A stretch of 32,900 nucleotides of DNA from Gemmatimonadaceae bacterium (GTDB lineage: Bacteria > Gemmatimonadota > Gemmatimonadetes > Gemmatimonadales > Gemmatimonadaceae): positions 1 through 32,900 of the forward strand of contig JALHNZ010000036.1 of assembly GCA_022843265.1 (NCBI GenBank), in the 5' to 3' direction. Below the pieces are notes generated by a model, which ran no database searches, was not told the DNA's origin, and saw nothing but the letters and a program-made list of their open reading frames with translations. The position numbers and the translations under genes were made by a program. Positions 8,478 through 15,975 of the stretch are shown here, one piece after another; position 1 is the first letter of the stretch; every line of letters begins with the position of its first letter.

Positions 8478-8618
8478 CGCAGCCCTCGCCAACGCCTGCC
8501 AGCTGCAGGCCGACGCGTTGCTGGTAAGGCGGGCGGTACCTCGCGTGACCGGCGCGGGCTGCGGTCGTCTCACAGGTAGCACGGAGTTCGGCGTGCACGC
8601 CTTCCGTCGGCCCATTGC

Positions 8619-10967
8619 ATGGACCTTCCCGCCTCAGACGCTCGCGTCGCCTCAACCGACATCCGCCACGGGCCCGCGCAGGGAGGGCCGGGGGCACCAT
8701 TGGCACCCACGGCGTCAGCACACGCAACGAAGACGCGCGTGTCTGTGTCGAGATCCCTGCCGCATTGGCTCGCGGCCCTGTTCGTCGGGGCTGCGGACGC
8801 GTCGGAGTACGCCAGGACGCTGCGGCTGGACCGCGATCGCTTCCTCAGCCTGCATCTTCCTCGCGTGTTGCTGCTCGCCGTCGCAATCGCGTGTCTCGCG
8901 TCGTTGAGTGCCGGCGCGTTGTTGTGGGGGCAACTCGACCGTGAGGCCCGACATGACGCGGCCAGCGCATTGCGCTTCGTGGAGCAGCGGCTGGTTGCGA
9001 TCGAAGCTGACATGCGGATGCTCGCACAGGAGGCCGCCGTGGACAGCATGTGGTCGGCGTGTGCCCCGTCGCTCGCCTCACTGCTCGCTCGCGCCAGCAT
9101 CGCGTCAGACGTCGTCCAGCGGTTCGAACTCAGCATCGACGGGTACGACGGCTCGTGCCGCCCGGAAGGACGCGCGTTTGCGCCGCTGTACGAACACGCG
9201 GCCGGCGATCGCCTCTCACTCACATCGACCGGTGAGATTCTCGCGCGCGCTACCGCCACGCTGCGTGTTGACGCCAACGGACACATCATTGCTGCGGTGC
9301 TCGATCCCCGCGCGTTCCGACCGCAACCGGGACATCCCGACAGCCGGATGTACGAAGCCACATCTCGTCTGTCGCTGGTTTCAGGCGATGGCAAGCCGCT
9401 CTTGCTGCTGAATGCAGACCGGGCACCTTCTCCGCATCCCCCGTTGCAGCGCATCCGCGAGCGCTCGACCAGCCAACGCGTCGCCGTCACCGCAGACATC
9501 GAGCGATCCACGTATCTTCGCCTGCTGGGCCGATGGGTCCCGCTTGCCCTGCTACTGGCCGGGCTGCTCACCGCCGCGGTGGTCGCCCTCGCGTGGCGAC
9601 GTGCGCTGCGCCGCTCCCGTCTCTATCATCGCATTGCGCGTGGCTTGCGACGGCGCGAGTTCGAGCCGTTCGTCCAGCCGATCATTGACCTGCGAACCGG
9701 GCAGTGCGCTGGTGTTGAAGTGCTGATGCGGTGGGCCCATCCGCAGCGCGGAATCCTCAACCCGGTCGAGTTCATCGAGGAAGCGGAGCGCACTGGTCTC
9801 ATTGTCGGCATGTCCGACCTGATCATGACGCGCGCCGCACACCGACTCCAGCCGATCGCCGAACAGTTCCCCGCGTTGTACTTCTCGTTCAACCTCACGC
9901 CGCAGCAGCTCGCCCTGCCACAGCTCACGCGTCGACTCGCCGAAATCTTTCGTGCTGATACGTTGCCGCGGGACCGCGTGTTGCTGGAGCTCACTGAGCG
10001 GGAGTTCGTCGATCCGCTGGCGCTTGGCAGTTTGCGTGCGCTGCAGGATGACGGATGGCGCGTGGCGATCGATGACTTCGGGACTGGACACAGCAGCCTC
10101 GCCTCGCTGGAGCGCCTGACGATCGACCGACTGAAGATCGATCGCGCGTTCGTCAGCTCCATCAACGATGCAACGGTGAATCGGCCAGTGCTTGACGCCA
10201 TCATTCAACTCTCAGAGCGGCTGCGGCTGCCCATGATTGCAGAAGGGATCGAGACCCAGGCGCAATGGGACTATCTGGCGGGACGAGGCGTGCAGTTTGG
10301 TCAGGGGTTCCTGATGGGCCGTCCGATGCCGATCGCGGCGTTCCTCGAGTGGCTGTCCGATGACGACACCACCACGCGTACCGTTCCTGAGACGCTGCAC
10401 AGCGCATCTCTTGCGCTGCCTGTCCCCGATGCGGCCGCACAGCAACTCTGGAATGCCATGCGGACACCCGGTGGCCTCGACATTCGTGATCGCATGTTCC
10501 GACTCCGCACGTACCCGCACTGCTTTGTTGGTCGTGAGGCCGTGGACTGGATCGTGCAGCATCATCGGGTTTCGCGCGAGGACGCTGTTCGCATGGGACA
10601 ACATCTCTCGGCGCTCGGACTCGTGTCGCACGTGCTACAGGAACACGACTTCGAAGATGCCGAACTCTTTTATGAGCTCGCGACGCCGCGTGGCGCTTAC
10701 CTGGTCGCCGGGCCCGCCGCCACGGGACTGCGCGCCGCCATGCGCGGCGCCCGCGGCCTGCCACTGCGCGAACACGCGCGCGGACTCATGCGCCACCGCG
10801 AGTGCGCCACGGGTTACGCAATCGTGAGCTGGATCGCGCGCACGCGGCAGGTGTCGCGCGACACAGCCACACGCTGGGCACTGCAGCTCATGCGCGAGGG
10901 CGGGTTGCGGCACGTGTACGATGACACACCGTTTCGAGACGACCAGACGCTGTATCGCATCGCCTGA
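8619..10967 (+). CDS. Membrane EAL-domain c-di-GMP phosphodiesterase with two C-terminal DEP domains
   Basis: The 782-residue protein has membrane spans at about 81-104 and 306-327 enclosing a periplasmic domain. That domain holds separated Cys residues ('WSACAPSL' and 'YDGSCR'), reminiscent of redox-sensing CSS domains (inference). An EAL domain follows at about 345-575. It shows EVLMRW (about 367), the Asn in SFNLTPQQL, the Glu in LELTERE, IDDFGTGHSSL, LKIDRAF and AEGIET, so the residues needed for c-di-GMP hydrolysis are present. Two DEP-like domains close the protein at about 606-686 and 706-782. They share 'VGREAVDWIVQHHRVSREDA' and 'TGYAIVSWIARTRQVSRDTA' cores. There is no GGDEF domain. 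The start is uncertain because no ribosome site precedes the ATG. The gene lies between the two copies of a 147-bp repeat. Confidence 0.9.
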   Translation: MDLPASDARVASTDIRHGPAQGGPGAPLAPTASAHATKTRVSVSRSLPHWLAALFVGAADASEYARTLRLDRDRFLSLHLPRVLLLAVAIACLASLSAGALLWGQLDREARHDAASALRFVEQRLVAIEADMRMLAQEAAVDSMWSACAPSLASLLARASIASDVVQRFELSIDGYDGSCRPEGRAFAPLYEHAAGDRLSLTSTGEILARATATLRVDANGHIIAAVLDPRAFRPQPGHPDSRMYEATSRLSLVSGDGKPLLLLNADRAPSPHPPLQRIRERSTSQRVAVTADIERSTYLRLLGRWVPLALLLAGLLTAAVVALAWRRALRRSRLYHRIARGLRRREFEPFVQPIIDLRTGQCAGVEVLMRWAHPQRGILNPVEFIEEAERTGLIVGMSDLIMTRAAHRLQPIAEQFPALYFSFNLTPQQLALPQLTRRLAEIFRADTLPRDRVLLELTEREFVDPLALGSLRALQDDGWRVAIDDFGTGHSSLASLERLTIDRLKIDRAFVSSINDATVNRPVLDAIIQLSERLRLPMIAEGIETQAQWDYLAGRGVQFGQGFLMGRPMPIAAFLEWLSDDDTTTRTVPETLHSASLALPVPDAAAQQLWNAMRTPGGLDIRDRMFRLRTYPHCFVGREAVDWIVQHHRVSREDAVRMGQHLSALGLVSHVLQEHDFEDAELFYELATPRGAYLVAGPAATGLRAAMRGARGLPLREHARGLMRHRECATGYAIVSWIARTRQVSRDTATRWALQLMREGGLRHVYDDTPFRDDQTLYRIA

Positions 10968-10981
10968 CGAGAGCCGACGCT

Positions 10982-11045
10982 GCAGCGGGTGCGCGATGCT
11001 TGTTGTGCACTGGACACACTAAATCGCGGCGGCGCAGCCCGCTGC
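10982..11045. repeat. Long hairpin after the EAL gene
   Basis: GCAGCGGG at 10982-10989 pairs with CCCGCTGC at 11038-11045, and TGCG (10990-10993) with CGCA (11033-11036) around one bulged base, leaving a loop of about 39 bases. It follows the EAL stop codon, but there is no T-run, so a terminator role is only possible. Confidence 0.35.
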
Positions 11046-11146
11046 TGCAACGTGGTGGTCGGCACCAATCTCCAGTACCATGCAAACACCGGAGAATCGG
11101 CCTTCCTGCAGGACAGCACCCGCAGTGCGAGTGAGCGCACAGCGCT

Positions 11147-12232
11147 TCAGTTGGCGTGCCGCAAATGCGTGCGAAAAAAGTTGAGCGCTTCACTCGCCGC
11201 GCGGGCGTGCACAACACCACGTTCAACGCTGTCCGACGCGCAGAGTGCACGAACAAAAATTCGTCCTCGCCACGTGCACTCCGCAAGAAACGCGTAATGT
11301 GAGACGCCGTGCAGGCGCGTGAGCTGCGCGCCACGCACATACGTGGTCACGACACTTGATGTTCGCTCGTAGGGAACCTGTGCGTCGCGGTCTCCAACGA
11401 GAACATGCACCGGGACACTGATGCCGCGGAGAGTGAGTGTGTCCGCTACCGGCAGGAGTGCGGGCGCCATTGCGAACACTGCGGTGATCCGCGCATCCGG
11501 CGTGAACTCGAGACCGCGAGACTCGGCGGCCCGGAACGCCACGTCGGTACGTCTGATCGAATCGATGTCACGAAGTGTGAAGGGAGCCTCGGGCGGAAGC
11601 ACACACCACGGGACGTTCGGTTCACGCGCGCATTGACGTTGCCACTCCTCGGGCGGCATATGCGCACCGCCAAGTGCGAGCACAGAGAATCCGCCCAGTG
11701 AGAATCCGGCGGCGCCAATGCGGCGGCTGTCAATGCGCGCGCCGAGCACGCTGTCTCGCATCAGAAAATCCACCAGCACCGACAGATCGCGTGCGCGCTC
11801 CCCTGGAAGTATGAATCCACCAAGTCGGTACGTCAGCTCGGTCGCGGTGTTGCCGTGATGGTCTACCCCCGCAACAATGAAGCCCTCGGTGGCAAGCGCC
11901 TCCGCGAGCCACGACAGTTGCGCGGCACTGCCACCCGTGCCGTGTGAAAGCACGATGAGCGCACGCCGCGCGTCGTTCGCAAACGGCGCGTCCAGCGCAC
12001 TATGGCCAAAACGAAAGACGCCCGCTGTCCACGCGGACTCTTCGCTTCCGGCACGCGCCGGATACCACACGCGAGTGACCAACGGACGCCCGACTCGGCC
12101 GTCCCAATCGGTTCGGCTGGAGTCCACGTACTGCCGAGTAACGCGACCGACGGGCTGCACACGGATACTCGCGTCGGTGCACGCGACCGCGAGCATCAGG
12201 AGGAGCAGGGAAGCGGGGCGGTGGCGACGCAT
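11147..12232 (-). CDS. Alpha/beta hydrolase (dienelactone hydrolase/PAF-acetylhydrolase-like), probable lipoprotein
   Basis: The 361-residue protein has a hydrophobic N-terminus ending in LMLAVAC, a weak lipobox with Cys18. The alpha/beta fold shows the oxyanion-region motif 'IVLSHGTGGSAAQLSWLAEAL' (written across strand 3), the nucleophile elbow GFSLGG (Ser178), the acid in VGDRD (Asp283) and the catalytic His in GVSHYAF (His312). The C-terminal tail 'ECTWRGR...ASDSVERGVVH...ALNFFRTHL' is like that of bacterial dienelactone-hydrolase-type esterases. The natural ester substrate cannot be predicted. Its last 49 codons are duplicated at 8331-8477. No ribosome site is obvious at the ATG. Confidence 0.85.
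   Translation of the reverse strand: MRRHRPASLLLLMLAVACTDASIRVQPVGRVTRQYVDSSRTDWDGRVGRPLVTRVWYPARAGSEESAWTAGVFRFGHSALDAPFANDARRALIVLSHGTGGSAAQLSWLAEALATEGFIVAGVDHHGNTATELTYRLGGFILPGERARDLSVLVDFLMRDSVLGARIDSRRIGAAGFSLGGFSVLALGGAHMPPEEWQRQCAREPNVPWCVLPPEAPFTLRDIDSIRRTDVAFRAAESRGLEFTPDARITAVFAMAPALLPVADTLTLRGISVPVHVLVGDRDAQVPYERTSSVVTTYVRGAQLTRLHGVSHYAFLAECTWRGRIFVRALCASDSVERGVVHARAASEALNFFRTHLRHAN
11162..11308 (+). repeat. 147-bp direct repeat, copy B (within the intact hydrolase gene)
   Basis: This is the same sequence as 8331-8477 with about 12 mismatches and no gaps, in the same orientation, with starts 2831 bp apart. Here it is the functional 3' end of the hydrolase, so this is probably the source copy. 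Confidence 0.9.
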
Positions 12233-12646
12233 GCGTGCAGAAATGACGGCTCGCGGAGTGAGAAGAGTTTATGCCGCGGGGGATGAACAACGGGCGATGA
12301 GCGCGTCTCGGTCGGTCTCGCCGTGAGCGCAGTGCCGCGGCGCAGAGATGCGGTGATGCAGTGATCCGGTCGATATTTACATCTATCATCAACGCGCACT
12401 GCTGACGCCGAACGCAATGCGCCTGTAGTGGAGACGGACGGGTTGTTTCAATAAGCTGTCCCCAACGAGGCGCAGAAGAAAGCTCCGATCTCGTCGCGAC
12501 GGAGCGAGCGCATCCGTGCCCCCAAAATGGCCGGGAACGACTGTTGAGCGCTCGCAGTGTTTGTTGCATGCGTGCGACAATCGTCACTATTCCATTATGA
12601 AGCAAGCTCGACAGGTAAGTCGCTGTTTTAGAAGGACTTAAGCGAA

Positions 12647-12696
12647 CTTGGAGACTTGAACAGGATACGGTCTATTTTTTGCAACCAGTCTCCAAG
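12647..12696. repeat. 10-bp inverted repeat around the PEP-CTERM promoter
   Basis: CTTGGAGACT at 12647-12656 is perfectly complementary to AGTCTCCAAG at 12687-12696, with 30 bases between. The arms bracket the sigma-54-like site. They could be a regulator dyad or part of the 5' leader fold. Confidence 0.55.
12669..12682 (+). promoter_or_regulatory. Candidate sigma-54 (RpoN) promoter of the PEP-CTERM gene
   Basis: GG at 12669-12670 and GC at 12681-12682 are exactly ten bases apart, and the -12 element TTTTGCA matches the RpoN consensus well. The -24 element CGGTCT is weaker than TGGCAC. Transcription would start near 12694, about 55 bases before the ATG. PEP-CTERM genes are often driven by RpoN with the PrsK/PrsR system, which supports the call. 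Confidence 0.45.
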
Positions 12697-12748
12697 GACA
12701 CTTCTGCGCGATCGTCCCCTCGCCCCCTCCTCATCTCCCGGACTCATC

Positions 12749-13486
12749 ATGTTCAAGAGAGTAGCGACCGTCGTAGCCGCCATCGCCTTCATCGGCCAGT
12801 CGGCCACCGCTCAGACACCGCCTACCCCAGTGGACATTGAGCTCAAGTTGCTCATCGACGTCTCGGGTAGTGTGAGTACAGCCGAGTACAATTTGCAGAA
12901 GAACGGCTACGTGAATGTCTTTAACAATGCCGGACTCTGGAACACGTTCGCGGGCACTAATCAAACGCTCGCGGTTAGCTACAGTGAGTGGGCTAACTCG
13001 TCGTTACTGCGCACAAACTGGTTCACCATCACCAATGCGAGCTCGGCGGCATCGTTTGCGTCTGCCATCAACTCGTTGGTGGGTCGCGCTTCGGTCGGAA
13101 GCGGCACAGACCTTGGTCAGGCAATCGACTTCGGCATCAATGCGCTCAATACGAACAACTTTGCCGGCACCAAGCGAATCATCGACTTCTCCGGGGATGG
13201 CTGCAGCTCCACTGCCCTGGCGGCGCGCACCAACGCCATCAATGCAAATATTGTCTTGAACGGATTGGCAATCGGAGGCTCGGGAATCGAATCCTGCTAC
13301 GGCACGTACATCACGCCAAATGGCTTTGTCGAAGGTGCCGCTACGTTTGATGACTTCGAGGTCGCACTGGGGCGCAAGATTGGCCGTGAGATCGGTGTTA
13401 TTGATGTTCCCGAGCCGTCGACATTTGCCCTCGTCGCAGTAGGGCTTTTCGGGCTGGTCGGCGCTTCGCGTCGTCGTCGGGCCTGA
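12749..13486 (+). CDS. DUF1194 (vWA-like) PEP-CTERM sorted surface protein
   Basis: The 245-residue protein starts at ATG 12749 with signal peptide 'MFKRVATVVAAIAFIGQSATA'. The frame is open upstream, but the signal peptide fixes the start. The mature part follows DUF1194, a von Willebrand A-like fold. It shows a MIDAS start DVSGSVS, then 'AVSYSEWA', 'GSGTDLGQAIDFG' and 'KRIIDFSGDG'. The C-terminus is a textbook PEP-CTERM signal: 'VPEPSTFALVAVGLFGLVG' then 'ASRRRR'. Such proteins are cut and anchored by an exosortase and usually belong to exopolysaccharide-linked surface systems; no exosortase is in this window. Base use is less GC-rich than in its neighbours. A strong terminator follows. Confidence 0.9.
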   Translation: MFKRVATVVAAIAFIGQSATAQTPPTPVDIELKLLIDVSGSVSTAEYNLQKNGYVNVFNNAGLWNTFAGTNQTLAVSYSEWANSSLLRTNWFTITNASSAASFASAINSLVGRASVGSGTDLGQAIDFGINALNTNNFAGTKRIIDFSGDGCSSTALAARTNAINANIVLNGLAIGGSGIESCYGTYITPNGFVEGAATFDDFEVALGRKIGREIGVIDVPEPSTFALVAVGLFGLVGASRRRRA

Positions 13487-13550
13487 GCACGACGCACCCA
13501 ACTCTCGCTGATCTCGCTACGAGCGGCGCTTCTGACCGCACTCCAGTTTG

Positions 13551-13585
13551 ACGAAGGCCCGCACCGCATCGGTGCGGGCCTTCGT
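13551..13585 (+). terminator. Intrinsic terminator after the PEP-CTERM gene
   Basis: A perfect 15-bp stem (13551-13565 with 13571-13585), core GAAGGCCCGCACC, has loop GCATC and is followed by GCTTT. It isolates the sqr operon from upstream transcription. Confidence 0.88.
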
Positions 13586-13660
13586 GCTTTGATCGACGTC
13601 GGAAACGCCCCCTGTGTTGCTAAAATCGAACACGAACACGATCCACGCGTGTACGTCTTC

Positions 13661-13756
13661 GGGCCCCTCAATCCCCGGGGGCCCCGCGTCATGTTCACGG
13701 CAGGCTGCCTGACGAAGCTCAGGGGAAACCGGACGCGGCCCACGCCGGAACCCTGA
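13661..13756 (+). promoter_or_regulatory. Structured untranslated leader of the sqr operon, class unknown
   Basis: At least three foldable elements lie before sqr. GGGCCCC (13661-13667) pairs with GGGGCCC (13678-13684). GGCA pairs with TGCC around 13699-13709. A two-level hairpin has TCAGGG (13719-13724) pairing with CCCTGA (13751-13756) and CCGG (13729-13732) with CCGG (13745-13748), separated by purine internal loops GAAA and AA. The leader extends to about 13833. It matches no riboswitch class I can recognise. A translation-control or cis-regulatory RNA is possible. Confidence 0.4.
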
Positions 13757-13833
13757 TACCCGCAGGAGGCACGGCGGGGCAATACATGCTGAGTCGGCAA
13801 CTCATGCTGATTCACCCCCTCGTCGGAGCGCGC

Positions 13834-15090
13834 ATGCCGTCCTCTCGCAGGCACATTGTGATTCTCGGTGGTGGCACCGCCGGGACGATCATGGCCAATC
13901 GCCTGGCGCGCCACTACGCGCCCGACCTTGAGGTCGGCGCCATCGACATCAGCGTCGTCGACGAAAACGACCGCCACATCTATCAGCCCGGACTGCTCTT
14001 TTTGCCTTTCGGCATGTACGACGCTGAAGATGTGGTCAAGCCACGCGGCGAGCAGCTGCCGCCCACGGTGCACTACGTGCAGGCGACCATTGCCCACGTA
14101 GACACCGACGCCGCGCTCGTCGTGCTTGAGGGCGGTCGGCAACTGACCTACGACGTGTTGATCATCGCCACCGGCACACGCACCGCGCCGGACGAGACCG
14201 AGGGTATGTCCGGACCCGGTTGGCAGGAGCGCGTCTTCGACTGGTATACGCTCGAGGGGGCCAGCGGGCTGGGAAAAGCGATGGCCACCTTCAATCGCGG
14301 CAATCTGGTCATCTCGATTACGGACATGCCCATCAAGTGTCCGGTGGCCCCGCTCGAGTTCGCTTTTCTCGCCGATTGGTATTTCCAGCAGCGCGGTGTG
14401 CGCGAACAGGTGACGATTTCCTATGTCACACCGCTCGACGCGGCGTTCACCAAACCGGCCGCTGCTCAGGCCTTGGCCCACCTGCTTGAGGAGAAGGGCA
14501 TTCAACTGGTGACCGAGTTCGCCACCGGCAGCATCGATGGCGCGGCCGGCAAGCTCATATCGTTCGATGAGCGCGAAGTGGCCTTCGACCTGCTCGCCGT
14601 CGTGCCCGTGCATACGGGCGCGACATTCCTCCTGAAGGCTCCGGGCCTGGCCAACGCCATGGGCTTCGTCAAGACCGACCCTGCAACGCTGCAGTCGAAG
14701 CACCGGCCCAACATCTTCGCCATCGGAGACGCCACGGACGTACCGGCCTCGAAGGCGGGCTCGGTGGCGCACTTCGAGGCCGAAGTGCTCGAGCAGAACG
14801 TGATCCAGTTCCTGGCCGGTGAACCGCTCACCAACACGTTCGACGGCCATGCCAACTGTTTCATCGAGACCGGTTTTCACAAGGCGCTGCTGATCGATTT
14901 CAACTATGAAACCGAGCCGGTGACCGGTCATTTCCCCTTCAGCGTCGGCCCGCTCTCGCTGCTCAAGGAGAGCCGGCTCAATCACCTCGGCAAGATGGCC
15001 TTCAAGTACGTCTATTGGCACGCGCTCCTGCCCGGCTACGACATTCCGGGCGTTCCCACCCACATGTCCCTCGCAGGCAAGGATCTCTGA
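13834..15090 (+). CDS. sqr: Sulfide:quinone oxidoreductase, type III-like
   Basis: The 418-residue flavoprotein starts at ATG 13834, chosen because GGAG (13825-13828) lies five bases upstream and the FAD fold begins at once with 'RHIVILGGGTAGTIMANRLA'. An in-frame ATG at 13786 would add 16 residues. Two cysteines only are present: 'IKCPVAPLEF' (codon 14338-14340) and 'GHANCFIETG' (codon 14857-14859), the pair expected to form the sulfur-bridging redox site. The FAD-binding 'FAIGDATDVPASKAGSVAHF' and a C-terminal amphipathic region ('SRLNHLGKMAFKYVYWHALL') for membrane docking are seen. The enzyme oxidises sulfide to sulfane sulfur or polysulfide and reduces quinone. It is the first gene of an operon with tusE-like and dsrE2-like genes, so the product may go to protein carriers. 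Subtype is inferred from the Cys pattern. Confidence 0.88.
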   Translation: MPSSRRHIVILGGGTAGTIMANRLARHYAPDLEVGAIDISVVDENDRHIYQPGLLFLPFGMYDAEDVVKPRGEQLPPTVHYVQATIAHVDTDAALVVLEGGRQLTYDVLIIATGTRTAPDETEGMSGPGWQERVFDWYTLEGASGLGKAMATFNRGNLVISITDMPIKCPVAPLEFAFLADWYFQQRGVREQVTISYVTPLDAAFTKPAAAQALAHLLEEKGIQLVTEFATGSIDGAAGKLISFDEREVAFDLLAVVPVHTGATFLLKAPGLANAMGFVKTDPATLQSKHRPNIFAIGDATDVPASKAGSVAHFEAEVLEQNVIQFLAGEPLTNTFDGHANCFIETGFHKALLIDFNYETEPVTGHFPFSVGPLSLLKESRLNHLGKMAFKYVYWHALLPGYDIPGVPTHMSLAGKDL

Positions 15091-15091
15091 C

Positions 15092-15409
15092 GTGTCAACG
15101 AACTCGTATGCTGGCGTCGACCTCGCGCTGGACGGTGAGGGCTTCCTGCAGGACCCGGCCCAATGGACACCGCAGATCGGTGAGGCAATTGCCGCCGCCA
15201 ATGGCATACCGGTGCTGACCGATCGCCACTGGATCGTGCTGCACTTCATGCGCAACACGTTCCTCAGCACGGGCGACGCGCCGTCCATTCGCGGCCTGGG
15301 CAAGGAGTCGGGCGTGCCGGTCAAGGAGCTGTATCAGCTCTTCCCCAAGGGACCGGCCAAGCTCGCCGCGAAGATTTGCGGCATTCCCAAACCGCACGGG
15401 TGCATCTGA
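15092..15409 (+). CDS. TusE/DsrC-family sulfur relay protein
   Basis: The 105-residue protein has a GTG start one base after the sqr stop, with AAGGA at 15079-15083. The family features are 'DGEGFLQDPAQWTPQIGEAI', 'LTDRHWIVLHFMRN' and 'LYQLFPKGPAKLAAKICGIP' followed by 'KPHGCI'. The penultimate Cys104 is the sulfur-carrying CysA. DsrC proteins have a second Cys (CysB) eleven residues earlier; here that position is Ala, but Cys96 sits eight residues before Cys104. It is therefore neither plain TusE nor classic DsrC. With SQR and the DsrE2-like protein it is expected to carry persulfide sulfur in the cytoplasm. Confidence 0.88.
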   Translation: MSTNSYAGVDLALDGEGFLQDPAQWTPQIGEAIAAANGIPVLTDRHWIVLHFMRNTFLSTGDAPSIRGLGKESGVPVKELYQLFPKGPAKLAAKICGIPKPHGCI

Positions 15410-15915
15410 TGACCACAATCCAGAACGCTCCGGTCGAAGGCGCTATCACGCCTGCGCCGATCGAGAAGGTCTCCATCATCGTGTCCAAGGGCTCCCTCGA
15501 GGGGATCTACCCCGCGCTGATCATGGCGAATGGCGCGCGCATGGAGGGGATTGAGGCAAACGTCTTTTTCACCTTCTTCGGCATGGACGCGGTCACGAAG
15601 TCGCGGATGGAGCATATCAAGGTCGCCACCGTCGGCAATCCGGGGCTGCACCTGCCCACGTTCCTCGGCGGTCTGCCCGGCATGTCCGCACTCGTCACGG
15701 CGCAGATGGAAAAGAAAATGGCTACGCTGGACATTCCGCCCATCCCGGAGTTTATCCAGCTGCTGGTGGACTCCGGTGCCAGACTGTTCCTCTGCAAGGC
15801 GTCCGTCGACATGTTCGACCTCAAACGCGAGGACTTCTTCGACGAGATGGAAGGTATCATCACCGTCGGGGATTTTTACCAGATGGCCGCGGGCGGACAG
15901 ATTATCTTCACCTGA
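15409..15915 (+). CDS. DsrE/DsrF-like (DsrE2-type) sulfurtransferase
   Basis: The 168-residue protein starts at an ATG overlapping the previous stop (TGATG), indicating coupling. 'VSIIVSKGSLEGIYPALIMA', 'GIEANVFFTFFGMDAVTK' and 'GMSALVTAQMEKKMATLDIP' are typical of the DsrE2 group. The single Cys129 in 'LFLCKASVDMFDL' is the conserved persulfide-bearing residue. The segment 'FFTFFGMDAV' and the 'LPTFLGGLPGMSALVTA' region are hydrophobic, which may bring it to the membrane near SQR. In sulfur oxidisers such proteins pass sulfane sulfur between rhodanese, TusA and DsrC-like carriers; no tusA or rhodanese gene is visible here. Confidence 0.85.
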   Translation: MTTIQNAPVEGAITPAPIEKVSIIVSKGSLEGIYPALIMANGARMEGIEANVFFTFFGMDAVTKSRMEHIKVATVGNPGLHLPTFLGGLPGMSALVTAQMEKKMATLDIPPIPEFIQLLVDSGARLFLCKASVDMFDLKREDFFDEMEGIITVGDFYQMAAGGQIIFT

Positions 15916-15975
15916 CTCGCGAGGGGCATCCAGTAGTCCGGCAGGATGTCGAGGTCGAACTTTTCCGGGGCACGC

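Larger units (their letters stand above)
12233..12748. other. Divergent intergenic region with a regulatory part near its right end
   Basis: Just over 500 bases separate the hydrolase start (minus) from the PEP-CTERM gene (plus). No gene is supported. AT content is clearly higher than in the neighbours from about 12360 on. The only structures I can support are the sigma-54-like site and the inverted repeat at 12647-12696; the left part shows nothing distinct. Confidence 0.5.

Noticed and set aside
8316-8615. A functional small gene on the minus strand over the remnant
   Set aside because: Only the last 52 codons match a protein; the N-terminal part is arbitrary and lacks the enzyme's other catalytic residues.
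11162-11308. Integron attC site in the 147-bp repeat (GTTGAGC and GTTCAAC motifs)
   Set aside because: The motifs are in the wrong order for attC on either strand, one is lost in copy A, and the repeat is explained by hydrolase coding sequence.
13709-13729. Hammerhead-ribozyme-like core: CTGACGA followed by GAAAC
   Set aside because: The bases between the two motifs (13716-13724) cannot form the needed stem II, so the match is probably chance.
13640-13833. SAM or cobalamin riboswitch before sqr
   Set aside because: Some purine-rich pieces look similar (GGGGAAACCGG), but the conserved cores of those classes are absent.
13834-15090. Selenoprotein form of type III SQR
   Set aside because: Both key positions use TGT (Cys) codons and there is no in-frame TGA before the stop.
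13297-15324. Long open frame of 675 codons on the minus strand
   Set aside because: It lies antisense to sqr and its neighbours, has low-complexity Arg/His/Glu-rich sequence and no family resemblance; it is a product of high GC.
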